From an uncultured Hyphomicrobiales bacterium (GTDB lineage Bacteria > Pseudomonadota > Alphaproteobacteria > Rhizobiales > Beijerinckiaceae), in NCBI GenBank assembly GCA_903861645.1, contig CAIOVE010000009.1:1-60821 (forward strand): DNA of 60,821 nucleotides, read 5' to 3'. A program made the translations under genes and the position numbers. Below, piece by piece: positions 53,981 through 60,821 of the stretch. Each line of letters starts with the position of its first letter. Position 1 is the stretch's first letter. Below the pieces are notes generated by a model. The model was not told the origin of the DNA and did no database searches. It was given only the letters and a program-made list of their open reading frames with translations.

Positions 53981-54874
53981 TCAGGGATAGCCGGGGAATG
54001 ACCCGAACGAGCCAAAACCCCACTGGCTGCGCCAGGTGTCCTTGGGCCACGTCTTCGGCCGCAGCGGCCGCTCCTCGTGCCAGGGGCGCGGCTCCCAGTA
54101 GCCGAGATCCTCGTCCTTCATCAGGTCCATTTCCGCGAACAGCTCGACGCGGATTTCATCGGGGTTGCGATGATAGGCGGCGATGTTGTGGCCGACGATG
54201 TGACGCAGCGGTCCCCAGACAAGCTGGACCTTCTTCTTGGTCAGGTAATCGCAGGCGTCGTGGATCGCGCCCCAGTCGCGCAACTCGAACGCGATATGAT
54301 GCAGGCGCTCCTCGTCGTAGCGCGCGAAATTCACCGTGTGATGATCGACGCCGCAGCGCAGGAAGGAGAAATGATCGCCCATCCAGTCGGAGACGCGAAA
54401 GCCCAGCACGTCGCAGTAAAACGCCGTGATCTTTTGCGGATCCTTCACGCGATAGGCGACATGGCCGAACTTGATCGGCGAAATGCCCTGCTCGCTTGGA
54501 TCCTCCGGCGCGAATTCATAGTCGGCGAAGACCTCGATGAGCGTGCCCTTGGGATCGGTGAACACAATGGCGTCGCGCACACCGGGCGTGATGTCCTTGC
54601 GTCGCTCGCTCCTGACGCCATGGCCTTGCAGCTTCGCGGCGATCTCGCCGAGATCGGAACCGGGCTTCACCTGATAGGACGTGCGCAGCATGTGGCCCGC
54701 GGTCGAGGCGCGCTCGAGCCCGATGCATTCCTGACCCAGCCGCGTGCCAAGCACGCAATGGTCCTTGCCGCGGTCAACGATCGACAGGCCGATGACTTCC
54801 GTCCAGTAGGCGATCTGGCGATCCAGATCGGTGGTCGTGAACGTGGCGTGGCCCAAACGCTTGACCTGAATCAT
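53981..54874 (-). CDS. Extradiol dioxygenase-like VOC protein
   Basis: The 297-residue protein has two VOC modules, as in type I extradiol dioxygenases. The C-terminal module has likely iron ligands H138 (FGHVAYRV), H193 (LHHIAFEL) and E244 (IRVELFAEM), with H229 and Y234 in the active-site region GHNIAAYHRNPDE. It could cleave a catechol-type ring next to the hydroxyls. It is the first gene of the probable minus-strand operon. ATG 54874 follows GGAGGACGTG. The substrate is not known; 2,3-dihydroxybiphenyl- or catechol-like are guesses. Confidence 0.85.
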   Translation of the reverse strand: MIQVKRLGHATFTTTDLDRQIAYWTEVIGLSIVDRGKDHCVLGTRLGQECIGLERASTAGHMLRTSYQVKPGSDLGEIAAKLQGHGVRSERRKDITPGVRDAIVFTDPKGTLIEVFADYEFAPEDPSEQGISPIKFGHVAYRVKDPQKITAFYCDVLGFRVSDWMGDHFSFLRCGVDHHTVNFARYDEERLHHIAFELRDWGAIHDACDYLTKKKVQLVWGPLRHIVGHNIAAYHRNPDEIRVELFAEMDLMKDEDLGYWEPRPWHEERPLRPKTWPKDTWRSQWGFGSFGSFPGYP

Positions 54875-55054
54875 CTGACACGTCCTCCGATATTCCGCGC
54901 GGGTTTGTTTTGCCCGAACCGGGCTTTCACGGATTTATGGCACGACCCGCCGGCCCTTCACAATCGGCGGCTTGAAACGCGCGGCGGGATGGTTGAATGT
55001 CGGGGCCAAGCGCGCCGGTTCCCTCCGGTCGCGTCAAAAACCTCGGGAGGAAAC

Positions 55055-56134
55055 ATGACTCGCTTTTTCGCCAGCGCCGCGACCGACGCGTGCGACGCCC
55101 TCTGTGGCTGCCATACCCTCTCCCGTCGCGGCTTTCTGGGCGCGGCGACCGCCAGCGCCGGCGCCGCGCTGCTGCCGGCCCGCGCCTTCGCGCAGACCGC
55201 CGCGCCCGCCAACCGCATCGACACGCACCACCATTTCTACCCGCCGGAGGTCAAGAAATTCGGCGGCATGGGCGGCCCGCTGACCGACAACTGGACACCC
55301 GCGAAATCGCTGGAGGAAATGGACAAGAACGGCGTGCGCACCTCCATCCTCTCCATGGCCTCCGTGCCCATGGACTGGTTCAAGATGGGCGTCGAGGACT
55401 CCCGCAAGTTCGTTCGCGCCATCAACGACTACGGCGCGAAGATGGTGGCCGACCATCGCGGTCGCTTCGGCCTTTTCGCCTATCTCTCGATGGTCGACGT
55501 CGAGGGATCGTTGAAGGAAATCGAATACGCCTTCGACACGCTCAAGGCCGACGGCGTCGGACTGGCGACAGGCTATAACAATGTCTATCCGGGCGATCCG
55601 AAATTCGCGCCGATCTTTCAGGAGCTCAACCGACGCAAGGCGACGGTCTATTTCCACCCGACCACGCAGACCTGTTGTCTCGGCATCGTGCCGGGCGTCG
55701 GCGATTCTTGGGCCGAGGTGCCCAACGACACAACGCGCGCGGTGTTGAGCCTGATGTTCACGGGCTCGCTGCTGAAACTGCGCGACATCAAGTTCCTGTG
55801 GTCGCACGGCGGCGGCACGATCCCGATGATCGCCGAGCGCATCGACTGGCTGTCGAAGGGTCAGGTGAAAAATCGCGCGGAACTGATGCCCGACGGGCCG
55901 CTCGCGGAATTCCGCCGCTTCTATTACGACACCGCCAACGCCGGCTATCCCGGCAGCATGGCGGCGCTGTTGAAGCTGGTCGACCCCTCGCAAATCGTCT
56001 TTGGCACCGATTATCCGTATGTTACGACGGAGTGGAACATGCAGGCGCTTCGCCGCGCCGGCATCACCGACGCCCAGATCAAGGCGATCGAAACGGAAAA
56101 CGCCAAGGCGCTCGTGCCGCGGCTGCGGGCCTGA
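55055..56134 (+). CDS. Tat-exported amidohydrolase-superfamily protein (ACMSD-like)
   Basis: The 359-residue protein starts at ATG 55055 after TCGGGAGGAAAC. It has a Tat signal (SRRGFLG at 23-29, cleavage near AFAQ at 44-47), preceded by a Cys cluster (CDALCGC). The barrel has D56-T-H58-H59-H60 and later His in YFHPTTQ and WSHGGG, plus Asp in FGTDYPY, as in the ACMSD/decarboxylase group. Export is uncommon for this group, so the product probably acts in the periplasm on incoming acid. The next gene, maleylacetoacetate isomerase, starts 23 bases later. Confidence 0.87.
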   Translation: MTRFFASAATDACDALCGCHTLSRRGFLGAATASAGAALLPARAFAQTAAPANRIDTHHHFYPPEVKKFGGMGGPLTDNWTPAKSLEEMDKNGVRTSILSMASVPMDWFKMGVEDSRKFVRAINDYGAKMVADHRGRFGLFAYLSMVDVEGSLKEIEYAFDTLKADGVGLATGYNNVYPGDPKFAPIFQELNRRKATVYFHPTTQTCCLGIVPGVGDSWAEVPNDTTRAVLSLMFTGSLLKLRDIKFLWSHGGGTIPMIAERIDWLSKGQVKNRAELMPDGPLAEFRRFYYDTANAGYPGSMAALLKLVDPSQIVFGTDYPYVTTEWNMQALRRAGITDAQIKAIETENAKALVPRLRA

Positions 56135-56157
56135 GCCCGAATGAAGGATTGAAGAAC

Positions 56158-56805
56158 ATGTCGAAGACCCTGCTCCATGGCTATTTCCGCTCGTCGGCGG
56201 CCTTCCGGGTGCGCATCGCGCTGAACCTCAAGAAGATCGCCTACGATCAGGCGTTCCGCCATCTGCGCAAGGGCGAGCAGCGCGCGCCCGACTTCCTCAA
56301 GCTCAATCCGCAGGGCCTCGTCCCGGCGCTGGAAATCGACGGCGAGGTGCTGACCCAGTCGCTCGCAATCATCGAATATCTGGAGGAGACGCGGCCCGAG
56401 CCCGCGCTGCTGCCGAAAGACCCCGCCGGTCGCGCCCGCGTGCGCGCGCTGGCCTACGCCCATTCGATCGAAATCCATCCCATCAACAACCTGCGCGTCC
56501 TTCAGGACATCGAGAAGCGCTTCGGCGCGGATCAGAAGGCCGTCGCCGAATGGTTCCGCCACTGGGTCAAGGAGACCTTCGTGCCTATCGAGCACAAGCT
56601 CGCGACCGACAAGGCGACCGGCAAGTTCAGCCATGGCGACACGCCGTCGCTGGCCGACATCTGCCTGGTGCCCCAGGTCGTCAACAACATGCGCTTCGAC
56701 ATCGACATGGGCGCCTATCCCACGATCAGCCGCATTTACGCGGCCTGCATGGATCTGCCGGCTTTCGCCGACGCGGCGCCCATGAAGCAGCCCGACGCCG
56801 AATAA
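56158..56805 (+). CDS. maiA: Maleylacetoacetate isomerase (zeta-class GST)
   Basis: The 215-residue protein has HGYFRSSAAFRVRIALNLK with the Ser-Ser active segment, NPQGLVPALEIDG and QSLAIIEYLEE, and the zeta-class C-terminal domain. It isomerises maleylacetoacetate or maleylpyruvate using glutathione, in homogentisate or gentisate breakdown. No homogentisate or fumarylacetoacetate genes lie in the window; the bicupin at 6899 is a possible gentisate-type enzyme. It is followed by a strong terminator at 56811-56863. Confidence 0.9.
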   Translation: MSKTLLHGYFRSSAAFRVRIALNLKKIAYDQAFRHLRKGEQRAPDFLKLNPQGLVPALEIDGEVLTQSLAIIEYLEETRPEPALLPKDPAGRARVRALAYAHSIEIHPINNLRVLQDIEKRFGADQKAVAEWFRHWVKETFVPIEHKLATDKATGKFSHGDTPSLADICLVPQVVNNMRFDIDMGAYPTISRIYAACMDLPAFADAAPMKQPDAE

Positions 56806-56810
56806 CGGCG

Positions 56811-56863
56811 CGAGGGGGCCGGCGCGAAAGCGCTTGAGCCGGCCCCCTCGCCCGCCTATTTTG
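56811..56863 (+). terminator. Rho-independent terminator after maiA
   Basis: CGAGGGGGCCGGC (56811-56823) and GCCGGCCCCCTCG (56838-56850) make a perfect 13-bp stem with a 14-base loop. A T-rich TATTTT follows at 56857-56862. The stem is strong and lies 6 bases after the maiA stop. Confidence 0.85.
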
Positions 56864-56914
56864 CCTCTAACGAGAAACATATGCGCCGGCGCCCGCTGGC
56901 CGGGAGAAACGCGA

Positions 56915-57688
56915 ATGGCGTTCGCCAATCAAGAAGTCAGATTGCCAGGCGCGACGGTCGCCATGCGCCGCGGGGGCGCGGGGGAACCGCTGCTGTTTCT
57001 GCACGGCGCGGATGGCCTGCCCGAATGGCCGGAGATGCTCGACCGCCTCGCAGGACAATACGACGTCATCGCGCCGGACCTGCCGGGCTTCGGCGCCTCC
57101 GCCATCACCGATTCCATCGACGACATGTCTGACGTCGCCTATCTGCTGCTCGATCTGCTGGAAGCGCTCGATCTCACGAACGTGCGCGTCGTCGGTCATT
57201 CGCTCGGCGGCTGGGCGGCGCTCGAGGTCGCCATCAGGTCGAGCGCGCGCATCCATTCGCTCGCGCTGATCGCGCCCGCCGGCATCCACGTGAAAGGCGC
57301 CCCCAAGGCCGACATCTACATGATCGATCCCGACGCGCAGGCGCGCCTCGCCTACGCGGATGAACAACTGGGCGAGGCCGCCGCGCAACGCGCCATGGCC
57401 TCGAAATATCAGGAACAGGCCATTCTCAACCGCATCGCCAGCGCGCGCTTCGGCTGGAACCCGCGCCTCTACAATCCCCGGCTCGAACACTGGCTGCATC
57501 GCATCAGCGTCCCCACCACCATATTCTGGGGCGACACCGACCGCATCATCCCGCCCGTTTACGCCGAGGCGTTCAAGCGCCTCATTCCCGGCGCGCGGCT
57601 GGAGATGATAGCGAAAGCCGGCCATTACCCGCATGTTGAGCGGATAGACGAGACGATGAATCGACTCGGCGCGTTTCTCGCGCGATAA
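56915..57688 (+). CDS. Alpha/beta hydrolase, meta-cleavage C-C hydrolase-like
   Basis: The 257-residue protein starts at ATG 56915. It has FLHGADG for the oxyanion hole, the nucleophile elbow VVGHSLGGW (S96), a late Asp in WGDTDRIIPP and a terminal His in KAGHYPHVE. This arrangement is shared by MhpC/BphD-type hydrolases that split meta-cleavage products. The putative extradiol enzyme at 53981 could supply its substrate. It is followed 70 bases later by the FMN reductase gene. Confidence 0.82.
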   Translation: MAFANQEVRLPGATVAMRRGGAGEPLLFLHGADGLPEWPEMLDRLAGQYDVIAPDLPGFGASAITDSIDDMSDVAYLLLDLLEALDLTNVRVVGHSLGGWAALEVAIRSSARIHSLALIAPAGIHVKGAPKADIYMIDPDAQARLAYADEQLGEAAAQRAMASKYQEQAILNRIASARFGWNPRLYNPRLEHWLHRISVPTTIFWGDTDRIIPPVYAEAFKRLIPGARLEMIAKAGHYPHVERIDETMNRLGAFLAR

Positions 57689-57758
57689 AAGCCACCTGAA
57701 TAGATCCTTCGCGCGGGTGTCGCATCGCCCGGCGCAACCATCCCTTGAAAGGACCACC

Positions 57759-58337
57759 ATGACCGCGCGCGCACCCTTTATTGTCGGCATCGGCGGCACG
57801 ACCCGCGCGGGCTCGTCGTCTGAAATGGCCCTCGCGCTGGCGTTGAAACACGCGGCCGCGGCCGGCGCGCAAACCGAGGCATTCACTGGCGCGAAGCTGG
57901 TGCAGTTGCCGATGTATGATCCCGATCCCGGCTCCATGACCGAAACCGGCAAGCACCTCATCGAAAGCCTGCGCCGCGCCGACGGCGTCATCATCGCCTC
58001 GCCCTGCTATCACGGCGGCGTCTCCGGCCTCATCAAGAACGCCATCGACTACATCGAGGAAATGAACAAGGACGAGCGCGTCTATCTCGATGGCCGCTCG
58101 ATCGGCTTCATCGCCTGCGGCTATGGCTATCAGGGACCGGGCCCCGTGCTCAACCAGTTGCGCCAGACGGCCCACGCGCTGCGCGCCTGGCCGACGCCGC
58201 TCGGCGTTGGCGTCAATTCGCTCGTCGTGAAATTCAAGGATGGCGCCTGCGAGGACGCGGGCATCGCCAAGCAGATCGAGATCATGGCGCATCAGGTCGT
58301 GGAATTCGCCCGCCACCGGATCGCCGCCGGCAAATAA
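57759..58337 (+). CDS. NADPH-dependent FMN reductase
   Basis: The 192-residue flavodoxin-fold protein has GIGGTTRAGSSSEMAL near the N-terminus for FMN phosphate binding and ASPCYHGGVSGLIKNAIDYIEE (about residues 79-100), characteristic of the family. It would supply FMNH2 to luciferase-like oxygenases such as those at 18375 and 44745. ATG 57759 follows AAAGGACC. A perfect terminator lies 34 bases after its stop. Confidence 0.92.
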   Translation: MTARAPFIVGIGGTTRAGSSSEMALALALKHAAAAGAQTEAFTGAKLVQLPMYDPDPGSMTETGKHLIESLRRADGVIIASPCYHGGVSGLIKNAIDYIEEMNKDERVYLDGRSIGFIACGYGYQGPGPVLNQLRQTAHALRAWPTPLGVGVNSLVVKFKDGACEDAGIAKQIEIMAHQVVEFARHRIAAGK

Positions 58338-58371
58338 CGGCGCGGCGACTTTTCGCCACGCCGCCAACTTG

Positions 58372-58410
58372 AACCCTCCCCGCGAAAAAACGCGGGGAGG
58401 GTTTTGTTTG
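58372..58410. terminator. Strong intrinsic terminator between convergent genes
   Basis: AACCCTCCCCGCG and CGCGGGGAGGGTT form a perfect 13-bp stem with an AAAAAA loop (58385-58390), followed by TTGTTTG on the plus strand. It ends against the stop of the Mo hydroxylase gene. It clearly serves the FMN reductase transcript and may act for the opposite gene as well. Confidence 0.9.
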
Positions 58411-60678
58411 TCAGGCCATGCCCGCCTTGACGCGCTCGGGCGTGAAGGGCGCCTGACGCAGGCGCACGCCGGTCGCGTCGTAGATGGCGTTGGCGATGGC
58501 GGCCGCGACGGGCCGCATCGACGGTTCGCCCGCGCCCGTCGGCTCGATCTCGGGATGATCGATGAGCACGACATCGATCGCCTCGGGCGCCTCCTTCATG
58601 TCGAGGATCGGATAACCGATCCAGTCTAGGCTGGTGACCGACTTGTCGTCGAAGGTCGTCTCCTCCCACAGGGCGCGGCTGGCGCCCTGCACCATGTTGC
58701 CCTCGATGCCCATGGTCAGCAGACCCGGATTGATGATCTGCCCGCAATCATGCGCGACGACGAAGCGCTTGCACCAGACCTTGCCGGTCTTGGCGTTAAC
58801 CTCGACCTCCGACACGACGGCGACATGCGTGCCGGCGCGTTGGGAGAAGGCGATGCCCTGTCCGCGCGCCACGTCGCCCACGACCTGCTTGCGGGCTCCG
58901 GTGCGCGGCGTCCAGCCAGCCTTTTCGGCGGCCGCCTTGACAACGGCGACGTCGCGCGGATCCGTCAGATATTTCAGGCGGAACGCAACGGGATCCATGC
59001 CGATGGCGAAGGCCAGTTCGTCCATGAAGGACTCGCTGGCGAAATGCACCTGCGGCCCGGTCGGGTCGCGCATGTGCGAGCTGCGCAGGGGCGAGCTACG
59101 GTCCAACAGCGGCGGCACGGTTTCCCACGCCTTGCGGCGGGCCGCAAAGCCGTAGCTTTCTTCTGGCACGCCAAAGGCGGCTGTATATTTGAGCGGAACG
59201 CCCATGAGCTGGCCCGGCAACGTATGCGCCGGCTGGCTCTCGTTGCTCTCGACGTCGAGACGCGAGAAGGCCTTCGACTCGAAGTGCCACGCGGTGACGT
59301 TGCCATCCTTGTCGACGGCGGCGCGCACCTGATGCACCGACGCGGGGTTTTTCGGATCCCAGCCATGCCCCTCGGCGCGCATGTGCTGCACGCGCACGGG
59401 CTTGCCGATTTCCTTCGAGATTACCGCGGCCGCCATGGCCGCGTCGCCAGAATCGTTGCGGCCGTAGGAGCCCGCTCCCATCATGTAGAGCCCGTGCACC
59501 TTTTCCGGCGGCAGGCCGAGGATGTTGGCGACGCCGTCGCGCGCGTAATGCGGCTTCTGCGTCGGGGTCCAGACGGTGGTGATACCCTCCGGCTTATAAT
59601 CGACAACGGCGCATCCGGGCCCCATCGACGCATGCGACTGGAACGGCCATTCGTAGGTCGCCTCGACGATCTTCGCGGCGTCGGCGAAGGCCTTGTCGAG
59701 ATCGCCCACGTTGACCTCGACCGACCGCTTGTTGGGTGTCGCCTTGCGAATCCAGTCATAGACGCCCGCGTGTCCGGGGAACGCCGGGCTGGCGTCCGAC
59801 CATGTCACCTTGAGCGCGCGCTGCGCCTTGATCGCGTCCCACTCGCGCGGCGCGACAACGGCGAGGAAGGCTTCCTTGCGCACGACGCGCGCGCCCTTGA
59901 TGTGCTTGATCGAGGCTTCGTCGACGGCCGTCGGAACGGCGCCCGCCACCGGCGGCAACACGACGCGCGCGTGCATCATGCCCTTCGGCTTGACGTCGAC
60001 GGCGTATTCCATCTTGCCAAGAACCTTGTCGGCGACGTCGCGGCGCCGATAGGTCTTGCCGATGACCTTGTAGTCCTTGAAGGACTTCGGCTTCGCCTCG
60101 CCCTTGACGCCCAGCATGATGCCGATCTGCTTGTTCCACTCCAGCGGCACGTCGAACCACTTGCCGCCGATGAGTTGCGCGTAGGTGACGGTTTTGCCCG
60201 CCTCGCCCTGCACGCTGACGACGCCATTGGCGACGGCGAGCTTGTCCGCGGACGCGCCGAGTTTCTCGGCCGCCATGTCGAGCAGCACGCGACGCGCCTC
60301 GGCGGCGGCGTTGCGCAACGCCGCGCCGCCCTTCCAGATGCCGCTGGAGCCGGTCGCGCCGCCCATGTTGAGGATCGTGTCGGTGTCGCCCTGCAAAACA
60401 TGCACGCGATCAACGGCGACATCGAGTTCCTCGGCGACCATCTGGGCGATGCCGACGTCGGTGCCCTGACCCATGTCGAGCTTGCCGAGATAGGCGTTGA
60501 TCGTGCCGTCGGCGTTGACGCTGAGGTAGGACGCGAGCTTCGTGGGGTCGAGCGCCGGACGCTTGTCGAGCGCGACGGGCGCGGCGCTCGCGGGCACGAC
60601 GACGCCCGGCAGCGCGATGGAAACGATGAGCGAGCCGGCGCCGGCGATGAAACCGCGGCGATTGGTCTGGATGGTCAT
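58411..60678 (-). CDS. Xanthine dehydrogenase-family molybdopterin-binding subunit, IorB-like
   Basis: From ATG 60678 the protein has 755 residues and a Tat-like N-terminus (NRRGFIAGAGSLIVS). The molybdenum cofactor-binding domains follow: SVNADGTINAYLGKLDMGQGTDVGIAQMVAEEL, a middle domain with GRNDSGDAAMAAAVISKEIGKPVRV, and a C-terminal AAIANAIYDATGVRLRQAPFTPERV. This is the isoquinoline 1-oxidoreductase beta type, which hydroxylates N-heterocycles or aldehydes. The small [2Fe-2S] subunit gene lies directly upstream on the same strand. Confidence 0.93.
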   Translation of the reverse strand: MTIQTNRRGFIAGAGSLIVSIALPGVVVPASAAPVALDKRPALDPTKLASYLSVNADGTINAYLGKLDMGQGTDVGIAQMVAEELDVAVDRVHVLQGDTDTILNMGGATGSSGIWKGGAALRNAAAEARRVLLDMAAEKLGASADKLAVANGVVSVQGEAGKTVTYAQLIGGKWFDVPLEWNKQIGIMLGVKGEAKPKSFKDYKVIGKTYRRRDVADKVLGKMEYAVDVKPKGMMHARVVLPPVAGAVPTAVDEASIKHIKGARVVRKEAFLAVVAPREWDAIKAQRALKVTWSDASPAFPGHAGVYDWIRKATPNKRSVEVNVGDLDKAFADAAKIVEATYEWPFQSHASMGPGCAVVDYKPEGITTVWTPTQKPHYARDGVANILGLPPEKVHGLYMMGAGSYGRNDSGDAAMAAAVISKEIGKPVRVQHMRAEGHGWDPKNPASVHQVRAAVDKDGNVTAWHFESKAFSRLDVESNESQPAHTLPGQLMGVPLKYTAAFGVPEESYGFAARRKAWETVPPLLDRSSPLRSSHMRDPTGPQVHFASESFMDELAFAIGMDPVAFRLKYLTDPRDVAVVKAAAEKAGWTPRTGARKQVVGDVARGQGIAFSQRAGTHVAVVSEVEVNAKTGKVWCKRFVVAHDCGQIINPGLLTMGIEGNMVQGASRALWEETTFDDKSVTSLDWIGYPILDMKEAPEAIDVVLIDHPEIEPTGAGEPSMRPVAAAIANAIYDATGVRLRQAPFTPERVKAGMA

Positions 60679-60692
60679 GCGCGCTCTCCCTT

Positions 60693-60821
60693 TCAAGCCA
60701 TGGCCGCGCGCTTGACCGCGCGCAGGATCGCCACATGGGTGCCGCAGCGGCACTTAAGGCCGGACAGGGCGTCGCGGATCTGCGCGTCGCTCGGCTTCGG
60801 ATTCTTCTCCAGCAGGGCGAC
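60693..60821 (-). CDS. (2Fe-2S)-binding protein, IorA-like small subunit (partial)
   Basis: Only the last 42 codons and stop lie in the window; the 5' part is beyond the edge. The end reads [19 protein letters not shown], then the [16 protein letters not shown] motif, the C-terminal [2Fe-2S] cluster pair (C-R-C-G) of molybdenum hydroxylase small subunits. It lies 14 bases before the IorB-like gene, so both form one unit. The function is electron transfer from the molybdenum subunit. Confidence 0.9.
   Translation of the reverse strand, partial: VALLEKNPKPSDAQIRDALSGLKCRCGTHVAILRAVKRAAMA

Noticed and set aside
1-60821. CRISPR arrays, tRNA or rRNA genes, integrases or insertion-sequence ends
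   Set aside because: No regularly spaced repeats, conserved RNA sequences, transposase motifs or terminal inverted repeats were found by reading both strands.

Overview
The window looks like part of the chromosome of a high-GC alphaproteobacterium, most likely in the order Hyphomicrobiales (Rhizobiales). The evidence is the strong C/G bias at third codon positions, the pheS-pheT pair, the neighbourhood of rph, rdgB, hemW, a penicillin-binding-protein-activator-like lipoprotein, rsmI, yraN, gshB and yqgE, and many orphan tricarboxylate-type (TctC/Bug) binding proteins. The genus cannot be fixed from sequence alone. I see no rRNA, tRNA, CRISPR array, complete insertion sequence or phage. No stretch above 300 bases lacks a gene.

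Layout. 1-1112: an AAA-type ATPase remnant, visibly A/T-richer than its surroundings and lacking a Walker A motif. 1291-2370: a VanA-like Rieske oxygenase, convergent with pheT/pheS (2388-5899). 5963-8374: an AIM24-like protein, a two-cupin protein and a small secreted protein. 8381-15942: a catabolic block with an MmgE/PrpD protein translationally coupled to a phthalate-dioxygenase-like Rieske oxygenase, a CaiB-type CoA transferase, a beta-keto acid cleavage enzyme, a TctC protein, a ModA-like binding protein and an ABC permease. 16015-18200: a gamma-resorcylate-decarboxylase-like enzyme and an MFS transporter. 18375-24437: a luciferase-like monooxygenase, a TctC protein, a phthalate-dioxygenase-reductase-like flavo-iron-sulfur protein, two tandem VOC proteins, an ABC binding protein and an SDR.

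24564-38939 is mostly housekeeping: rph, rdgB, hemW, a PIG-L deacetylase, the lipoprotein, rsmI, yraN, gshB, yqgE, a DsbD-N-like protein, a DedA protein and dsbB. A TctC gene, a chemoreceptor and a Baeyer-Villiger-type monooxygenase lie among them. 38936-47464 holds a PilZ coiled-coil protein, a TctC protein, a metallo-beta-lactamase-fold hydrolase, a trans-editing deacylase, rlmN, a MOSC protein, a second luciferase-like oxygenase and ETF-ubiquinone oxidoreductase. 47613-60821 holds malate synthase G, a five-gene minus-strand set (extradiol-like VOC enzyme, GST, ABC binding protein, two TctC paralogues), then a plus-strand set (Tat-exported amidohydrolase, maleylacetoacetate isomerase, alpha/beta hydrolase, FMN reductase), and finally an isoquinoline-1-oxidoreductase-like molybdenum hydroxylase pair cut by the window edge.

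Together the accessory genes suggest uptake and oxidative breakdown of aromatic acids and related compounds: Rieske and flavin oxygenases, an extradiol-type enzyme, decarboxylases, a C-C hydrolase, CoA transfer, and electron entry through ETF-QO, with malate synthase for C2 units. Nine periplasmic binding proteins are present against one permease and no transport ATPase or TctA/TctB. The strongest candidates for something undescribed are the 18375-22614 set, especially its VOC pair with complementary metal-ligand losses, and the PrpD-Rieske coupling.
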